Assembly (NCBI GenBank): GCA_019422105.1
Contig: JAHZDZ010000014.1
Location: forward strand, 30,597 to 94,596
Direction of reading: 5' to 3'
DNA from: Bacillota bacterium
GTDB lineage: Bacteria; Bacillota; Clostridia; Lachnospirales; Anaerotignaceae
Length of the DNA stretch: 64,000 nucleotides
Position 1 is the stretch's first letter. Each line of letters begins with the position of its first letter. Both the position numbers and the translations under genes were made by a program. Under the pieces are notes generated by a model that did not search any database, was not told the DNA's origin, and saw nothing but the letters and a program-made list of their open reading frames with translations. Below are positions 1 to 9,846 of the stretch, one piece after another.

Positions 1-2809
1 AGTCTGTAAACTCTCTGATAGCCATTCCCTCTATATCGCTGACATTCATGCCCTTATACACGGCATATTTGTATAGCAAAAGAGCAAGCTCTTCCCTCGT
101 TATCTCCCTATCTGGCCTGAAAAGCCCATCGTCATAGCCTGTCACAACATTCCTGTCATGCCCCCATGCTGCCGCTCTGTTATAGAACGCACCCGGCTTA
201 ACGTCCGGAAAAACAGTCTCCTCGTCGGGATATTCCTCGCCGCTCATGCGATACAAAACCGCTGCAACCATACCCCTTGTGGTATCCATGTCAGGGGCAA
301 ACACAGTAGCTGAAACACCGCTCATAAGCCCACTTTCATACACGGAGAGAATATCCTCCTTTGCCCAGTGATTCTCAATATCCTGAAATGGATTTTTATT
401 ATCCTCCGGCGCCGCACTCAACGGCACATAGTTGTCTAAAATCTCAAAATAAACAGTGCCGCCGGCGGCAAATGTCACACTGTCACCGCCGTCATACACA
501 TTCTCTATCACCGTTTTTGTGCCATCGGGATTTGTAAGCTCCACCGACACATTGCCTGTCCTCTCATTTTTGTCATAGGGCACTGTAATTTGTATTTTTC
601 CTATGTCAGTCAATTCCCTGCCGCCGGAGGAAATAACGGCTTTGCTATCCCCCAGTTCTATTGTAATCTCCCCTCCTTTTTCCATATCCTCAAGTGCTTC
701 GTTTGGTATGGACACAGAGCCCTTCGGAGTATCTATCACAAGCCCCGCAGCTGTATTTCTTCCCATATTTTCGGCCATTCCCGCGGGAAGTGTCACTTTG
801 TTTTGGGATGAATCCACAGTGATATTGTCTGAGTTATTCTTCTTTGCCTCGTCAACGGCCTTCTCCGCCATACTCTTTGACAGACTGCCGTCCGCTTTCA
901 GACTTGTGGCGTCGCCCTTAGTGGTGATACTGCTCTTTGGCGTCCCGCTTTTACCCCCTGATGATGAGGAAGAGGTTTCTTTTTTCACAAATTCGGCCCT
1001 CACCGCCACCTCTTCGGCAGGCATTGAGAAGGTATTGCCGGCGGATACGGTAATTCCGCCCTTCTCCACAACCCATCTGCTGAATTGATAGCCGCTGTTG
1101 GCGGTGCAGGTCAATGTGATGGCTTCACCCTCCACACCGACTGTCCGGCTGCAGGCGGCAGAGCCTCCAACACCGCTTGTCACCGTTATGGGGAATACGG
1201 TAAATGTCTTCGGCGGACTGTCCTGTGAAAAATCGCTTGTGGTGTACCCCGTATCGTCTGCGCCATTGGCTCTCACCTGAAAGGTATAGCTGCCGCTTTC
1301 CTCTATCTCGGAGAGAAAATCATATTCTCGCTCTTCAGGGAGCATTTCCATATCAACTGCCTTTTCTCCGTTTCTGTAGAGATTGATTGTATAGCTTACA
1401 GCATGCTCCACTTCGTCCCAGACAGCCGTAGCTACGCTGCCCTCCTTCCATTTAAGACCTGTGGGAGGGTCCAGCTTGACTCTGTTTTTCAGTATTTTAT
1501 TGCCCTCTATAAAGTAGCTGGTATCGTCAAAGTCAAACTTTGCCGTATCCTCGGCGACAGAAACCGTCACAACGGCGGCTCCCGGCGCTGCGTCTCCGCT
1601 GTGGCTCAGTATGATATTGTCCTCATACTGCTTCGTAACGGAACCCGAAATGTCTATGGCGCCGATTTCGTCGTTTAACCGAATCTCAGGGTTTTCTCCC
1701 TGCACCGTCAGATTTTTCGCGTTTTTCGCCATAAGCGCGGAGCCGCCTGAAAAGGTTACGTCACAGGAAGCGTCGTTGGTGATGGTGAGGTGAGCGTTAT
1801 CCTCCAAAAGAATTGTCTTATTTTCTTCCTCAGGTGATGCGGAAACGGTGCCGTATACAATAATCTCGCTGGCGTCTTCGTCCCACACCCCGCCGGAGGT
1901 AAAGGTAAAGGGCGTTTTTAGGCCCTCCTCATTGCCCACAGCCGTGACGGTACTGTTTTCTATCGTGCATGTGTTTGTGGTGTTTTTGCTTGTAATAGCC
2001 TTATTTCCCTCACAGTAAACGGTACTGTCCTCGATATTAATTTCGCAGTCCTCGGCCCAGCCGGATATACCCTCGCCTTTCGTGTATATCTCCAAGTCTG
2101 AGTTTGTAATACTAATACTGCCGGGCGCTCTTATGGCGGCTTTATTTTCGCTTTCTAATAATAGCTTAAGCGTACTGTTATCAATATTTATATTTTTGCA
2201 GAACATATTGCAGATATTTGTTCTGCAGTCTATGGCAAGTGTGGAATTATTGACGTTAATATCAGCTCCCGGTACAGCGATTATGGTATCGTTAATGATA
2301 TTGACCTCGGCGTCCGTGAATGTGATGTTTTTGCCGTTAAGACCTGTATGAAAGCTATCGGACTCGTAGGCATAGGTGTTTTCTATGGTGAGGCTTCCGC
2401 CGTCCACTCCCACAATCTCTACATCCACAGCAGAACTTCCTCCCGTTGAAACAGCATGTCCGTTTTGCTTCGTTGTTGTAATTTTATTTTCCCCTACTAG
2501 CCTCAGCGTCAAATCTTTGCCGCCCAGCTTGTAATTGAGACCCGCACCGGCTTCATTGTAGTTAATGCTTGCATTTTCAAGGGTAATGACAACGCTTTCA
2601 ATTTCGTCCTCCACAACGTTGGGCGTCCAGGTAAGGGTGCCCTCCCCGGCGGTGTAAACCTTCTCCTCCTTGGGTGATCCGCTCTCCTCAAATATAATGC
2701 CTGTGTCGGTAATGTCCCCCTCCGTGACCTCCGCCGAAGCGGTAATGGAAGTCATTCCCGTAATCAGTACGGCGGTTAACAGCGCCGTTGTTGCTTTTTT
2801 CAGGTTCAT
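1..2809 (-). CDS. SLH-domain surface protein, C-terminus cut by window edge
   Basis: Secreted cell-surface protein anchored to the wall by S-layer homology domains. The start at 2809 follows GGAGGAGGAAAA and gives a typical signal peptide (MNLKKATTALLTAVLITG...ASA). 936 residues lie in the window: a long polar beta-rich region with many short 'NSTL/DSTV/NSTV' turns (about 30-440, resembling a carbohydrate-binding or parallel-beta adhesin domain), a fibronectin-III-like segment (about 445-535, LDPPTGLKW), an InlB-B-like repeat (about 540-603, SGYQFSRWVVEKGG), a Ser/Gly linker, then SLH motifs from about 805 (FQDIENHWA), 866 (FPDVKPGAF) and the beginning of a third at the window edge. The frame is open throughout. 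It lies divergent from the adjacent two-component genes. The ligand is unknown. Confidence 0.85.
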   Translation of the reverse strand, partial: MNLKKATTALLTAVLITGMTSITASAEVTEGDITDTGIIFEESGSPKEEKVYTAGEGTLTWTPNVVEDEIESVVITLENASINYNEAGAGLNYKLGGKDLTLRLVGENKITTTKQNGHAVSTGGSSAVDVEIVGVDGGSLTIENTYAYESDSFHTGLNGKNITFTDAEVNIINDTIIAVPGADINVNNSTLAIDCRTNICNMFCKNINIDNSTLKLLLESENKAAIRAPGSISITNSDLEIYTKGEGISGWAEDCEINIEDSTVYCEGNKAITSKNTTNTCTIENSTVTAVGNEEGLKTPFTFTSGGVWDEDASEIIVYGTVSASPEEENKTILLEDNAHLTITNDASCDVTFSGGSALMAKNAKNLTVQGENPEIRLNDEIGAIDISGSVTKQYEDNIILSHSGDAAPGAAVVTVSVAEDTAKFDFDDTSYFIEGNKILKNRVKLDPPTGLKWKEGSVATAVWDEVEHAVSYTINLYRNGEKAVDMEMLPEEREYDFLSEIEESGSYTFQVRANGADDTGYTTSDFSQDSPPKTFTVFPITVTSGVGGSAACSRTVGVEGEAITLTCTANSGYQFSRWVVEKGGITVSAGNTFSMPAEEVAVRAEFVKKETSSSSSGGKSGTPKSSITTKGDATSLKADGSLSKSMAEKAVDEAKKNNSDNITVDSSQNKVTLPAGMAENMGRNTAAGLVIDTPKGSVSIPNEALEDMEKGGEITIELGDSKAVISSGGRELTDIGKIQITVPYDKNERTGNVSVELTNPDGTKTVIENVYDGGDSVTFAAGGTVYFEILDNYVPLSAAPEDNKNPFQDIENHWAKEDILSVYESGLMSGVSATVFAPDMDTTRGMVAAVLYRMSGEEYPDEETVFPDVKPGAFYNRAAAWGHDRNVVTGYDDGLFRPDREITREELALLLYKYAVYKGMNVSDIEGMAIREFTD

Positions 2810-2985
2810 TTTTTCCTCCTCCTTAAAGCTATGCAAAGACGGCCTTCACTGCCGTAATTTGCTTTGATTTACAGCAATATTTTACAACATATTGTAGCTT
2901 TGCAGTCCTTCATCACTAAAATTGCCTGTTTTTTCACGGATTTTGTCACCGAAAAAATTCATGGAATTTTCCTTACGCCGTTCAA

Positions 2986-3014
2986 TTGACAACCGTGCCG
3001 CAACCCTTTAATAT
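2986..3014 (+). promoter_or_regulatory. Promoter of the LytTR/GHKL operon
   Basis: TTGACA at 2986-2991, a 17-base spacer and TAATAT at 3009-3014 form a near-consensus housekeeping promoter. Transcription would start near 3021, leaving about 75 bases of leader before the response-regulator gene. Confidence 0.7.
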
Positions 3015-3095
3015 GAGGATAAGGACAATTTATGACACCGGAGGGGAATCCAAAAGGCCCCGCCGGATATCCGTAAATAAAGCGAGGTTTTTTCT

Positions 3096-3860
3096 ATGAT
3101 ACAGATTGCTGTGTGCGATGATGATACAAAGGAGCTTGACGAGACCGCCGCCCTTTTGGAAGCCTACGCCTCCCAAAGGCCGGAACTTGGCCTGTCCCTG
3201 CGGCGCTTCCAATCCTCCTATGACCTTTTGGACTGCTGTCAATACCGTTCTGCCTTTGACATTTACCTGCTGGACATTATCATGCCCCTCACCGACGGCA
3301 TAGAGCTGGGCCAAAGCATTCATAATCGCAGCGAGGACGCTCTTATTATCTACGTGACAAACTCGGAGGACTTCGCCGTGAAATCCTACCGTGTCAATGC
3401 CTTTGATTATCTGCTGAAGCCCTTGGAGAAATCCCAGCTTTTCGGCTGCCTTGACAGGGCCGTGTCCAAAATTGAAAAAGAAACTTTTCCCGCCGTCCCC
3501 GTTAAAACCCAGGACGGCATCTTCACTCTGCATATGAGAAACGTCATGTATGTAGAAAGCTATAACAGGTATTACTTCTACCATCTCTCCGACGGCGGCA
3601 TCATAAAAAGCACCATGCGCCGGGAATCCTTTGACCATGTTCTGTCTGACTTCCTTAAAAACGACAGTTTTCTAAAAAGCAGCTCCACCTGCATCATCAA
3701 TATGAACTTTGTAAACGCCATTACGGCAAAAGGCTTTGCCATGCAGGACAGCAAAACCGCACCTGTCTCCCGCGGCAGCTATAGAGCACTGAAAAAACAG
3801 TATCTTGATTTTTTGCTGGACAAAGGACGCTTTCAGCGGCCGGAAGGAGGCATTTTATGA
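3096..3860 (+). CDS. LytTR-family response regulator (AgrA/VirR type)
   Basis: Cytoplasmic DNA-binding response regulator, 254 residues. The receiver domain (1-120) has the acidic pocket D8-D10, probable phospho-acceptor D60 in YLLDIIMP, and the conserved lysine in DYLLKPLEKS. The C-terminal part (about 137-245) is a LytTR DNA-binding domain (MRNVMYVESYNRYYFYHL, FLKSSSTCIINM). The kinase gene starts inside its last codons (ATGA overlap), so the two are translationally coupled. No agrB/agrD-like peptide gene is visible nearby, so the signal is unknown. It may control the divergent SLH protein gene, but this is only suggested by position. Confidence 0.9.
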   Translation: MIQIAVCDDDTKELDETAALLEAYASQRPELGLSLRRFQSSYDLLDCCQYRSAFDIYLLDIIMPLTDGIELGQSIHNRSEDALIIYVTNSEDFAVKSYRVNAFDYLLKPLEKSQLFGCLDRAVSKIEKETFPAVPVKTQDGIFTLHMRNVMYVESYNRYYFYHLSDGGIIKSTMRRESFDHVLSDFLKNDSFLKSSSTCIINMNFVNAITAKGFAMQDSKTAPVSRGSYRALKKQYLDFLLDKGRFQRPEGGIL

Positions 3861-5128
3861 ATGATTTCTGGAGCATACTGAGATTGGCCATAACCTGCAT
3901 CTGCCCCATCGTCCTCGTATTTTCCATGAGCGAGTTTAAATGCGTGCGCAAGCGTGCCGCCCTTATTCTGGGTCTTGGCCTTTCGGTGTCTATCGCCGCC
4001 AACACCGCCGTTTATATCACCCTTGGCCGTGAAACCATGATGCAGTTTTGCATGGGGATTACGGCCCTGCCTGCCCTTCTTCTACTCTTTACGCTGTCGG
4101 GGGACAGATTTTCCGTGCTTTTCTTCGATTTTTTTACCGCTGTAAACGTCCTCTATCTGGTATCCATCGTCGGCCTTTCTGTCTACAACGGTGTCATATG
4201 GGTTGATATTGTCATAAGGGTTTTACTGTTTTCCCTCCTCACCTTTGCCATTATCAGGTATTTCAAAAAGCCCTACCGCTTTTTATGCGTTCATATGAAA
4301 AAGGGCTGGACAGCAGTTTCCCTCATACCCTTTTTATTTTTTCTGCTGGTGATGTTTTTGGGCATGTATCCCCGTGTGCGCACAGATAATTTTCTGGCCG
4401 TCGTGTTTCTCTACGGCATTTTATGTGTCGTGTACTCGGTTATCTATCAGGTTTTCGTCAGCACCCGCGCCCAGCTGACCCAGGAGGAAAACAGCAAGCT
4501 GCTTCTCTCCCAGCTCATCATGCAGGAAAGGCAGTTTGCCATGCAGGAGGAGCATTTTGAACACATACGCATTCTACAGCATGACCTGAAGCATTACATA
4601 CGCAGCCTGTCCGCCCTTTTGGACAGCGGTCAGACAGAGCAGGCAATCGATCTTGTCTGCAAATTTGCGGGGTACTTTGAGGAGGAGCACATGGAGCAAT
4701 ATTGTGAAAACCCCATTTTGAATTCCGTTCTCGCCTACTATATCGGGCAGGCACATCAAAACGGTGTAACCGTAAAAATCCCCTGCCTGAAGCTGCCAAG
4801 CCCCCTACCCGTTGATTCTCTTGAGCTTTCCATTGTCTTTGGAAATGCTCTGGAAAACGCCCTGAACGCCTGCGCCGCTCTCTCAAAGGACAGCCATAAG
4901 TGGATAGAGATAACCTGCGTCAGCTCTCCGCAGTTCGTTTTTGAAATCGCCAACAGTTACGACGGAAGCTATATCGCCTTTGACGAAGAGGGCTTTCCTC
5001 TGTCCCAAAACCCGGGCCACGGCATAGGCACCAAAAGCATTGCGGCCTTTCTTGATAAATACAGCGCCGTTTATGATTATGAAGCCGCCGACGGTGTATT
5101 CCGTCTGCGTGTCATGTTTCCCGGATAG
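3857..5128 (+). CDS. GHKL-domain sensor histidine kinase (AgrC-like)
   Basis: Membrane sensor kinase of 423 residues paired with the preceding LytTR regulator. About six hydrophobic segments fill residues 1-205. A coiled coil leads to the dimerisation motif LQHDLKHYIRSL with the likely phospho-histidine, followed by a GHKL ATPase domain with N box FGNALENALNAC and G box GHGIGTKSI. This architecture is typical of AgrC/VirS-type kinases that sense peptides or membrane stress. Start overlaps the upstream stop by four bases. The ligand cannot be deduced. Confidence 0.9.
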   Translation: MNDFWSILRLAITCICPIVLVFSMSEFKCVRKRAALILGLGLSVSIAANTAVYITLGRETMMQFCMGITALPALLLLFTLSGDRFSVLFFDFFTAVNVLYLVSIVGLSVYNGVIWVDIVIRVLLFSLLTFAIIRYFKKPYRFLCVHMKKGWTAVSLIPFLFFLLVMFLGMYPRVRTDNFLAVVFLYGILCVVYSVIYQVFVSTRAQLTQEENSKLLLSQLIMQERQFAMQEEHFEHIRILQHDLKHYIRSLSALLDSGQTEQAIDLVCKFAGYFEEEHMEQYCENPILNSVLAYYIGQAHQNGVTVKIPCLKLPSPLPVDSLELSIVFGNALENALNACAALSKDSHKWIEITCVSSPQFVFEIANSYDGSYIAFDEEGFPLSQNPGHGIGTKSIAAFLDKYSAVYDYEAADGVFRLRVMFPG

Positions 5129-5652
5129 ACATACATGATGCTCAATACCGAAAAAAATAAACTGTCCGAAAGGAAAGGGGTTTTTACGGAAAGGAGTCTG
5201 TCAAAAAAACATTCCCTGTCTGAAACAGTATCATCAGCGTTTCAGCCAGAGAATTTGACACGGTGGAATATAGGGCAAAGGAAATAATGGACGATACCGG
5301 CACTGCGGAAATCACGCTGGCCGTATCGCGAGACTGGCTTTAGGTCTAAGCCCGCAGGAAACAAGGTTTTCAAGTCGTATCCCATAAAGACCCTTCCCAA
5401 TAAATGAAAGCAGCCTTTTTCTCTTATAAGCAGTGTATCAAAAAATCCTTTTGAAAATTTTCTGAATTAGACAGCAGTGCGGAAGCCCTTTCTTCATAAG
5501 GAGATTGACAGCTGCAACTCTCCCGCAATCAGGGCTTCTCCTCAAAAGCCTCCCGCAAATATGATTTGCGGGAGGCTTTATTTATCTTTGATATCGGCAG
5601 TGAATTGCTGCGTCTTTCTTAATTTACAAATTCCTTTTCAATTGTATCTCAT
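5129..5652. other. Intergenic region between convergent genes
   Basis: No convincing gene. A short open stretch on the + strand (about 5252-5344, reading EFDTVEYRAKEIMDDTG and ending in a stop) could be the eroded tail of a gene but lacks a start. The perfect hairpin at 5545-5579 is annotated separately. Confidence 0.5.
5545..5579. terminator. Bidirectional terminator hairpin
   Basis: Perfect 16-base-pair stem: AAAGCCTCCCGCAAAT, loop ATG, then its exact complement, flanked by T-rich sequence on the + side. It lies between the convergent kinase gene and DUF255 gene. The left arm recurs near 18419-18431, so this may be a mobile or amplified hairpin. Confidence 0.75.
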
Positions 5653-7698
5653 TTACTCCATTCCCATTATCCTCTTTAACGCCGCAATATCCGTTACAGG
5701 ACTCTCACAGCTGTGCCCCTGACAGTAATAGTACGCCTTTTTTCCGTTTACCAGATGGTAATTTCTCAAATAAGGCGCCACACTCTCAATGATACCGCTG
5801 TCAGAAGGATTTTTCACCAGAACCGTCAAATCCGGCAGATAATGCTGTCTCAAAAATTCCCTCAGCTCGTTGATTTCCTCGTTTTTTTCCACCACCATCA
5901 CAAGCTCCCGTCCCGCACCAAAATAAAGCTGGAAGGCCATCATGGCCAATGTGCTTCCATAGGGATGAGGGCTGCATTTTTTCTCCATAAATTCCGCCTG
6001 GCGTCTGCACAGCTCGCTCAAAAAAGCATCCCCCGTCATATGGCTCAGCTTCGCCAGAGCATAAAACGCCGCGGAATTACCCGACGGCACCGCCCCGTCA
6101 AAGTATTCCTTCGGATTCAGTATAAGCCTCTCCCTTCTGGTATCGTAAAACAGAAATCCCCCCTCCTTGTCATCCCAGAAATATTCCGCCATTTTTTTCA
6201 CACAGCTCACAGCCCTTTGCAGGTAAACGGCGCGGAAGGATGCCTCATAGAGGGAAAGAAACGCCAGCGCGCCGAAAGCATAATCCGTCAGAAAGCCGTA
6301 ATCCCGCCCTTTTTGCTGTAGAGCTGCGGCATACAGGCCGCCGTTTTTGTCTGAGGCGTATTCCATCAGAAACCCTATTGTCTTTTCCGCCCGAATCAGA
6401 TAATCCGACTCCCCCGTCGCCCGGTAAGCCTTTGCAAGGGCAGCCGCCGTCAGGAAATTCCAGGAGGTCAAAAGCTTATCATCCCTGTGGAGACTCTGCC
6501 TTTTGTAGCGGTATTCCTTTATCCTGGCCCGCAGGGACTGAAGCTTATTGGTATCCTCCTCATAGCGGGGATTTTGAATCAGGTTTAAAACATTTTTCCC
6601 CTCAAAATTTCCCTCCTCCGTCACACCGTAGAATTCACAAAACATTTCGCCGTCTCTCTCTCCCAGCGTTTTCTTTATCTCCTTCGGCGTAAAAACATAA
6701 AAGCTACCCTCCTCCCCCTCGCTGTCTGCGTCCTGCGCGGCAAAAAAGCCGCCCCTCTCCTCCTGCATATCTTCCGTCAGATAAACAAAAATTTTCTCCC
6801 CCACCCTTTTGTAGAGCTCCCGTCCTGTCGCCTGATACGCCTCAAAGTAGACAAAGGCCAAAAGGGCATTGTCATAGAGCATTTTTTCAAAATGGGGCAC
6901 AAGCCATTTTTTATCAGTGCTGTAGCGCGAAAAACCATATCCCACATGGTCGAATATGCCGCCCCGATACATCTGAACCAGAGTCTTTTCCGCCATGTCG
7001 GAAAGAGCCTTGTCCTTTTGCGCAAGGCTGTGCCGCAGCAAAAACAATAGATTGTGGGGCGTTGGAAATTTGGGCGCATCTCCAAAGCCGCCGTATTTGC
7101 CGTCAAAAGCTGTCTTAAAATGTTCCGCCGCTTTTTTTATCAGCTCCGTCCCATTTTCCCTGCCTGTCTCCTGATTCTGGTATTCCGACAGAATGCGTGT
7201 GATTTCATTTCCCGTCTGTATAAGCCTGTGTCTGTCTGTGTCCCATTGAGCGGCCACCGTTTTGAGAATATCCAAAAGTCCGGGCATGCCATAGGACGCC
7301 TTTCTTGGAAAATAAGTCCCTGCGAAAAAGGGCTTCTGCTCCGGCGTCATAATAATTGTCATGGGCCAGCCGCCCTGCCCCGTCATGGCCTGACATACCT
7401 CCATGTAAACGGCGTCTATATCGGGCCTTTCCTCCTTGTCCACCTTCACCGCCACAAAATGCCGGTTCAAAAGCTCCGCCACATCCAAATCCTCAAAGCT
7501 TTCCTCCGCCATAACGTGACACCAGTGACAGGTGGAATAGCCAACGGACAAAAAGACAGGCTTATTTTCTCGCTTCGCTCTCTCAAAGGCCGCCTCCTCC
7601 CATGGATACCAATCCACGGGATTATGGGCATGCTGTCTGAGGTAAGGAGACATTTCACTTTCCAGCCTGTTGGTATATCTATTATCAGTTGCTTTCAT
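5653..7698 (-). CDS. DUF255 thioredoxin-domain protein (YyaL/SPATA20 family)
   Basis: 681-residue cytoplasmic protein of the DUF255/YyaL family. The N-terminal thioredoxin-like domain (about 1-165) carries the family hallmarks SPYLRQHAHNPVDWYPW, CHWCHVM and GGWPMTIIMTP; the rest is an (alpha/alpha)6-barrel-like region related to N-acyl-glucosamine epimerases (YGGFGDAPKFPTPHNL, DDKLLTSWN). Length matches the family. The biochemical role is unsettled; the paired cysteines suggest redox or thiol chemistry. Start chosen after GGGAGCGG. It is transcribed alone. Confidence 0.9.
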   Translation of the reverse strand: MKATDNRYTNRLESEMSPYLRQHAHNPVDWYPWEEAAFERAKRENKPVFLSVGYSTCHWCHVMAEESFEDLDVAELLNRHFVAVKVDKEERPDIDAVYMEVCQAMTGQGGWPMTIIMTPEQKPFFAGTYFPRKASYGMPGLLDILKTVAAQWDTDRHRLIQTGNEITRILSEYQNQETGRENGTELIKKAAEHFKTAFDGKYGGFGDAPKFPTPHNLLFLLRHSLAQKDKALSDMAEKTLVQMYRGGIFDHVGYGFSRYSTDKKWLVPHFEKMLYDNALLAFVYFEAYQATGRELYKRVGEKIFVYLTEDMQEERGGFFAAQDADSEGEEGSFYVFTPKEIKKTLGERDGEMFCEFYGVTEEGNFEGKNVLNLIQNPRYEEDTNKLQSLRARIKEYRYKRQSLHRDDKLLTSWNFLTAAALAKAYRATGESDYLIRAEKTIGFLMEYASDKNGGLYAAALQQKGRDYGFLTDYAFGALAFLSLYEASFRAVYLQRAVSCVKKMAEYFWDDKEGGFLFYDTRRERLILNPKEYFDGAVPSGNSAAFYALAKLSHMTGDAFLSELCRRQAEFMEKKCSPHPYGSTLAMMAFQLYFGAGRELVMVVEKNEEINELREFLRQHYLPDLTVLVKNPSDSGIIESVAPYLRNYHLVNGKKAYYYCQGHSCESPVTDIAALKRIMGME

Positions 7699-8387
7699 AC
7701 TTAACCGCTCCCTTTTCCGATTTTCCCTTTATGCCGATTACCCTTGTTTGACGGGCGCACAAGCGCGGCGCCCGGACAAAAAGCGTGGCTGTTTTAACGG
7801 ATTGAATGATTTTTGTTTCAATCCGTTTCCGTAATATCCTTTTTATTGCTTCTGCCTTTTTAGTATAACCCATTCTGCCTGTTCCAATAAAATATTTGCA
7901 TATCTACAACTGTTATATAAAGTTACTTATTTATCACATATAAATGGGAATACCGATATGCATAAAAAGAATCTGAAATACCTCCGTTTACCGGGCTTTC
8001 TGAACTCTGCGGGCTTTCGCTTTTTTTCAAACGGCAATCCGTCGGATTTAAGCAGTTTCTCTTTCTTCTCCTTTTTCGCCTGCTTCTTTACAGCGAGGCT
8101 TTCCGTATTCATTTTTGATGAGAGGTATCAGGAGGATGTAAAGCAGTCCCTTGCGGGAAGCGTGGCTTACAATACAAAACAACAATACAGACAATATTTA
8201 TATTGTTTTTTTGTTGTTTTTTGTCTTTATAAAAATCTCTGTTAAAGTTTTTATTAATATCCTTATTCCTTAATATTATAATGTATCAGATTGAATACAC
8301 CGTGAAATAAGAATATAATCGTATTATTCAAAATTGTTTTTATATTGTATTTTAATTGTTCCTTATCCAGAAAGGGGTGTGTAGTAA
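7699..8387. other. Long divergent intergenic region
   Basis: Nearly 690 bases between the divergent DUF255 and YfcC-type genes. Open frames here (7958-8245 on +, 7927-8112 on -) lack ribosome sites and have low-complexity Phe- or Lys-rich translations, so they are not called. The 8180-8360 part is very A/T-rich and includes TATAAT at 8277-8282, a likely -10 for the downstream carrier gene, with only a weak -35 (TTAATA, 8254-8259). Confidence 0.5.
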
Positions 8388-9812
8388 ATGGAAAAAAAGA
8401 AACGGTTTCAAATGCCCTCCACCTTCACCACAATCGGCATTATACTCATCGCAGTCGCCCTGCTCACCTGGGTCATACCCGGAGGCGCCTATGACTATGT
8501 AGACCCTAACGCCGCAAAGCTTCAGCCTATCGCCGGAAGCTACCATGCCGCCCGGGGAAACCCGCAGAACCTTTTTGATATCTTGCAGGCTCCCATCAAC
8601 GGCTTTTACAATTCTGTAGACATCATACTATATACCCTGATTATCGGCGGCTTTATGGCTATTGTGCTGAAAACCGGCGCAATTGACGCGGGAATCGGCA
8701 AAATTCTGAAAAAGCTGAACGGGAGGGAAAAACTTTTGATTCCCATTCTCATGTGCCTCTTCGCCCTTGGCGGCGTTACCTTTGGCATGATGGAGGAAAC
8801 ACTTCCCTTTTTCCCCGTTGTCATACCCATATTCCTGGCCGCCGGCTATGACACGCTGACTGCCATCGGCGTTGTCAAAATCGGTGCGGTTCTTGGCTGT
8901 ATGGCCTCCTTCACAAACCCCTTCGCCATTGTCATTGCCAGTAAATTTGCGGGCATCTCCATAGGTGATGGCATTCTGGTTCGTGCAGTGCTCTTAATAC
9001 TATACATGCCTGTGGGTATTTTCTTTGTCATGCGTTATGCGGAAAAGGTTCGCAGAGACCCCACAAAGTCTCTGGTTTACGACTTGTCCGATGAGATGAA
9101 ACAAAAATTCCTCGGAAACGCCGGCGCAGAAACGCTGCCCGAATTTACGGCAAAGAGAAAAATAGTGCTTGTCTTATTCGCTTTAACCTTCATTATTATG
9201 CTCTGGGGCATAATACCGTTTTCCGAATTTGGCATTACCTTTATCCCAACACTGAACTGGTGGTTTGGCGAGCTTGCCACTGTCTTTATGACAGGCGCCA
9301 TTGTCATAGGCATATTTGCCGGCTTCAGCGAAAAGGAAATCATCAAAACCTTTATGGACGGCGCAAGGGGATTGCTTGAGGTGGCCGTTATCATCGGCGT
9401 GGCACGGGGTATTTCCGTTCTTATGAACGACGCCATGATAACAGACACCATTCTTCACGAGGGTGAAATGGTGCTGCAATCCGTATCCTCCGCTGCCTTT
9501 GCCATCGCAACCTATGTATTCTACTTCCTGTTTTCCTTTATTCTGGGATCCAGCTCAGGGCTGGCGACGCTGACCATGAACATCACAGCGCCACTTGCGG
9601 ACTTTGCGGGCGTGGCAAGGCATATTGTAGTCACCGCCTTCTCCTCCGCCAACACGCTGGTTACCATATTGTCCCCGGCCTGCGGTATTTTGATGGGCGT
9701 TTTGGCTATGTGCGACGTCACTCTTGACCGCTGGTACAAATATATCGGCAAGATGGTTGCCGTACTGATTCTTATTTCTCTTGTTGTCATTGCCATAGCG
9801 TCAATACTGTAG
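8388..9812 (+). CDS. YfcC-family (DcuC/ArcD-like) membrane carrier
   Basis: Integral membrane protein of 474 residues with roughly 11-12 hydrophobic segments. It matches the YfcC/C4-dicarboxylate anaerobic carrier group: an N-terminal helix with LLTWVIPGGAYDYV, then GGVTFGMMEETLPFFPVVIPI, and a C-terminal half with FILGSSSGLATLTMNITAPL. Members move dicarboxylates, short-chain acids or basic amino acids; the substrate here is unknown. The next gene encodes the peptidase PepD 34 bases downstream, so import of peptides or amino acids (or export of a hydrolysis product) is plausible. Start follows GAAAGGGG. Confidence 0.85.
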   Translation: MEKKKRFQMPSTFTTIGIILIAVALLTWVIPGGAYDYVDPNAAKLQPIAGSYHAARGNPQNLFDILQAPINGFYNSVDIILYTLIIGGFMAIVLKTGAIDAGIGKILKKLNGREKLLIPILMCLFALGGVTFGMMEETLPFFPVVIPIFLAAGYDTLTAIGVVKIGAVLGCMASFTNPFAIVIASKFAGISIGDGILVRAVLLILYMPVGIFFVMRYAEKVRRDPTKSLVYDLSDEMKQKFLGNAGAETLPEFTAKRKIVLVLFALTFIIMLWGIIPFSEFGITFIPTLNWWFGELATVFMTGAIVIGIFAGFSEKEIIKTFMDGARGLLEVAVIIGVARGISVLMNDAMITDTILHEGEMVLQSVSSAAFAIATYVFYFLFSFILGSSSGLATLTMNITAPLADFAGVARHIVVTAFSSANTLVTILSPACGILMGVLAMCDVTLDRWYKYIGKMVAVLILISLVVIAIASIL

Positions 9813-9846
9813 TCACTCGCCGTCCATGCATAAGGAGGTCTTTTCA

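Noticed and set aside
5252..5344. Possible eroded gene tail after the histidine kinase
   Set aside because: Only about 30 codons, no start and no family resemblance; mentioned in the gap entry but not called.
7958..8245. 95-codon + strand frame
   Set aside because: Phe-rich low-complexity translation, no ribosome site, runs into A/T-rich promoter DNA.
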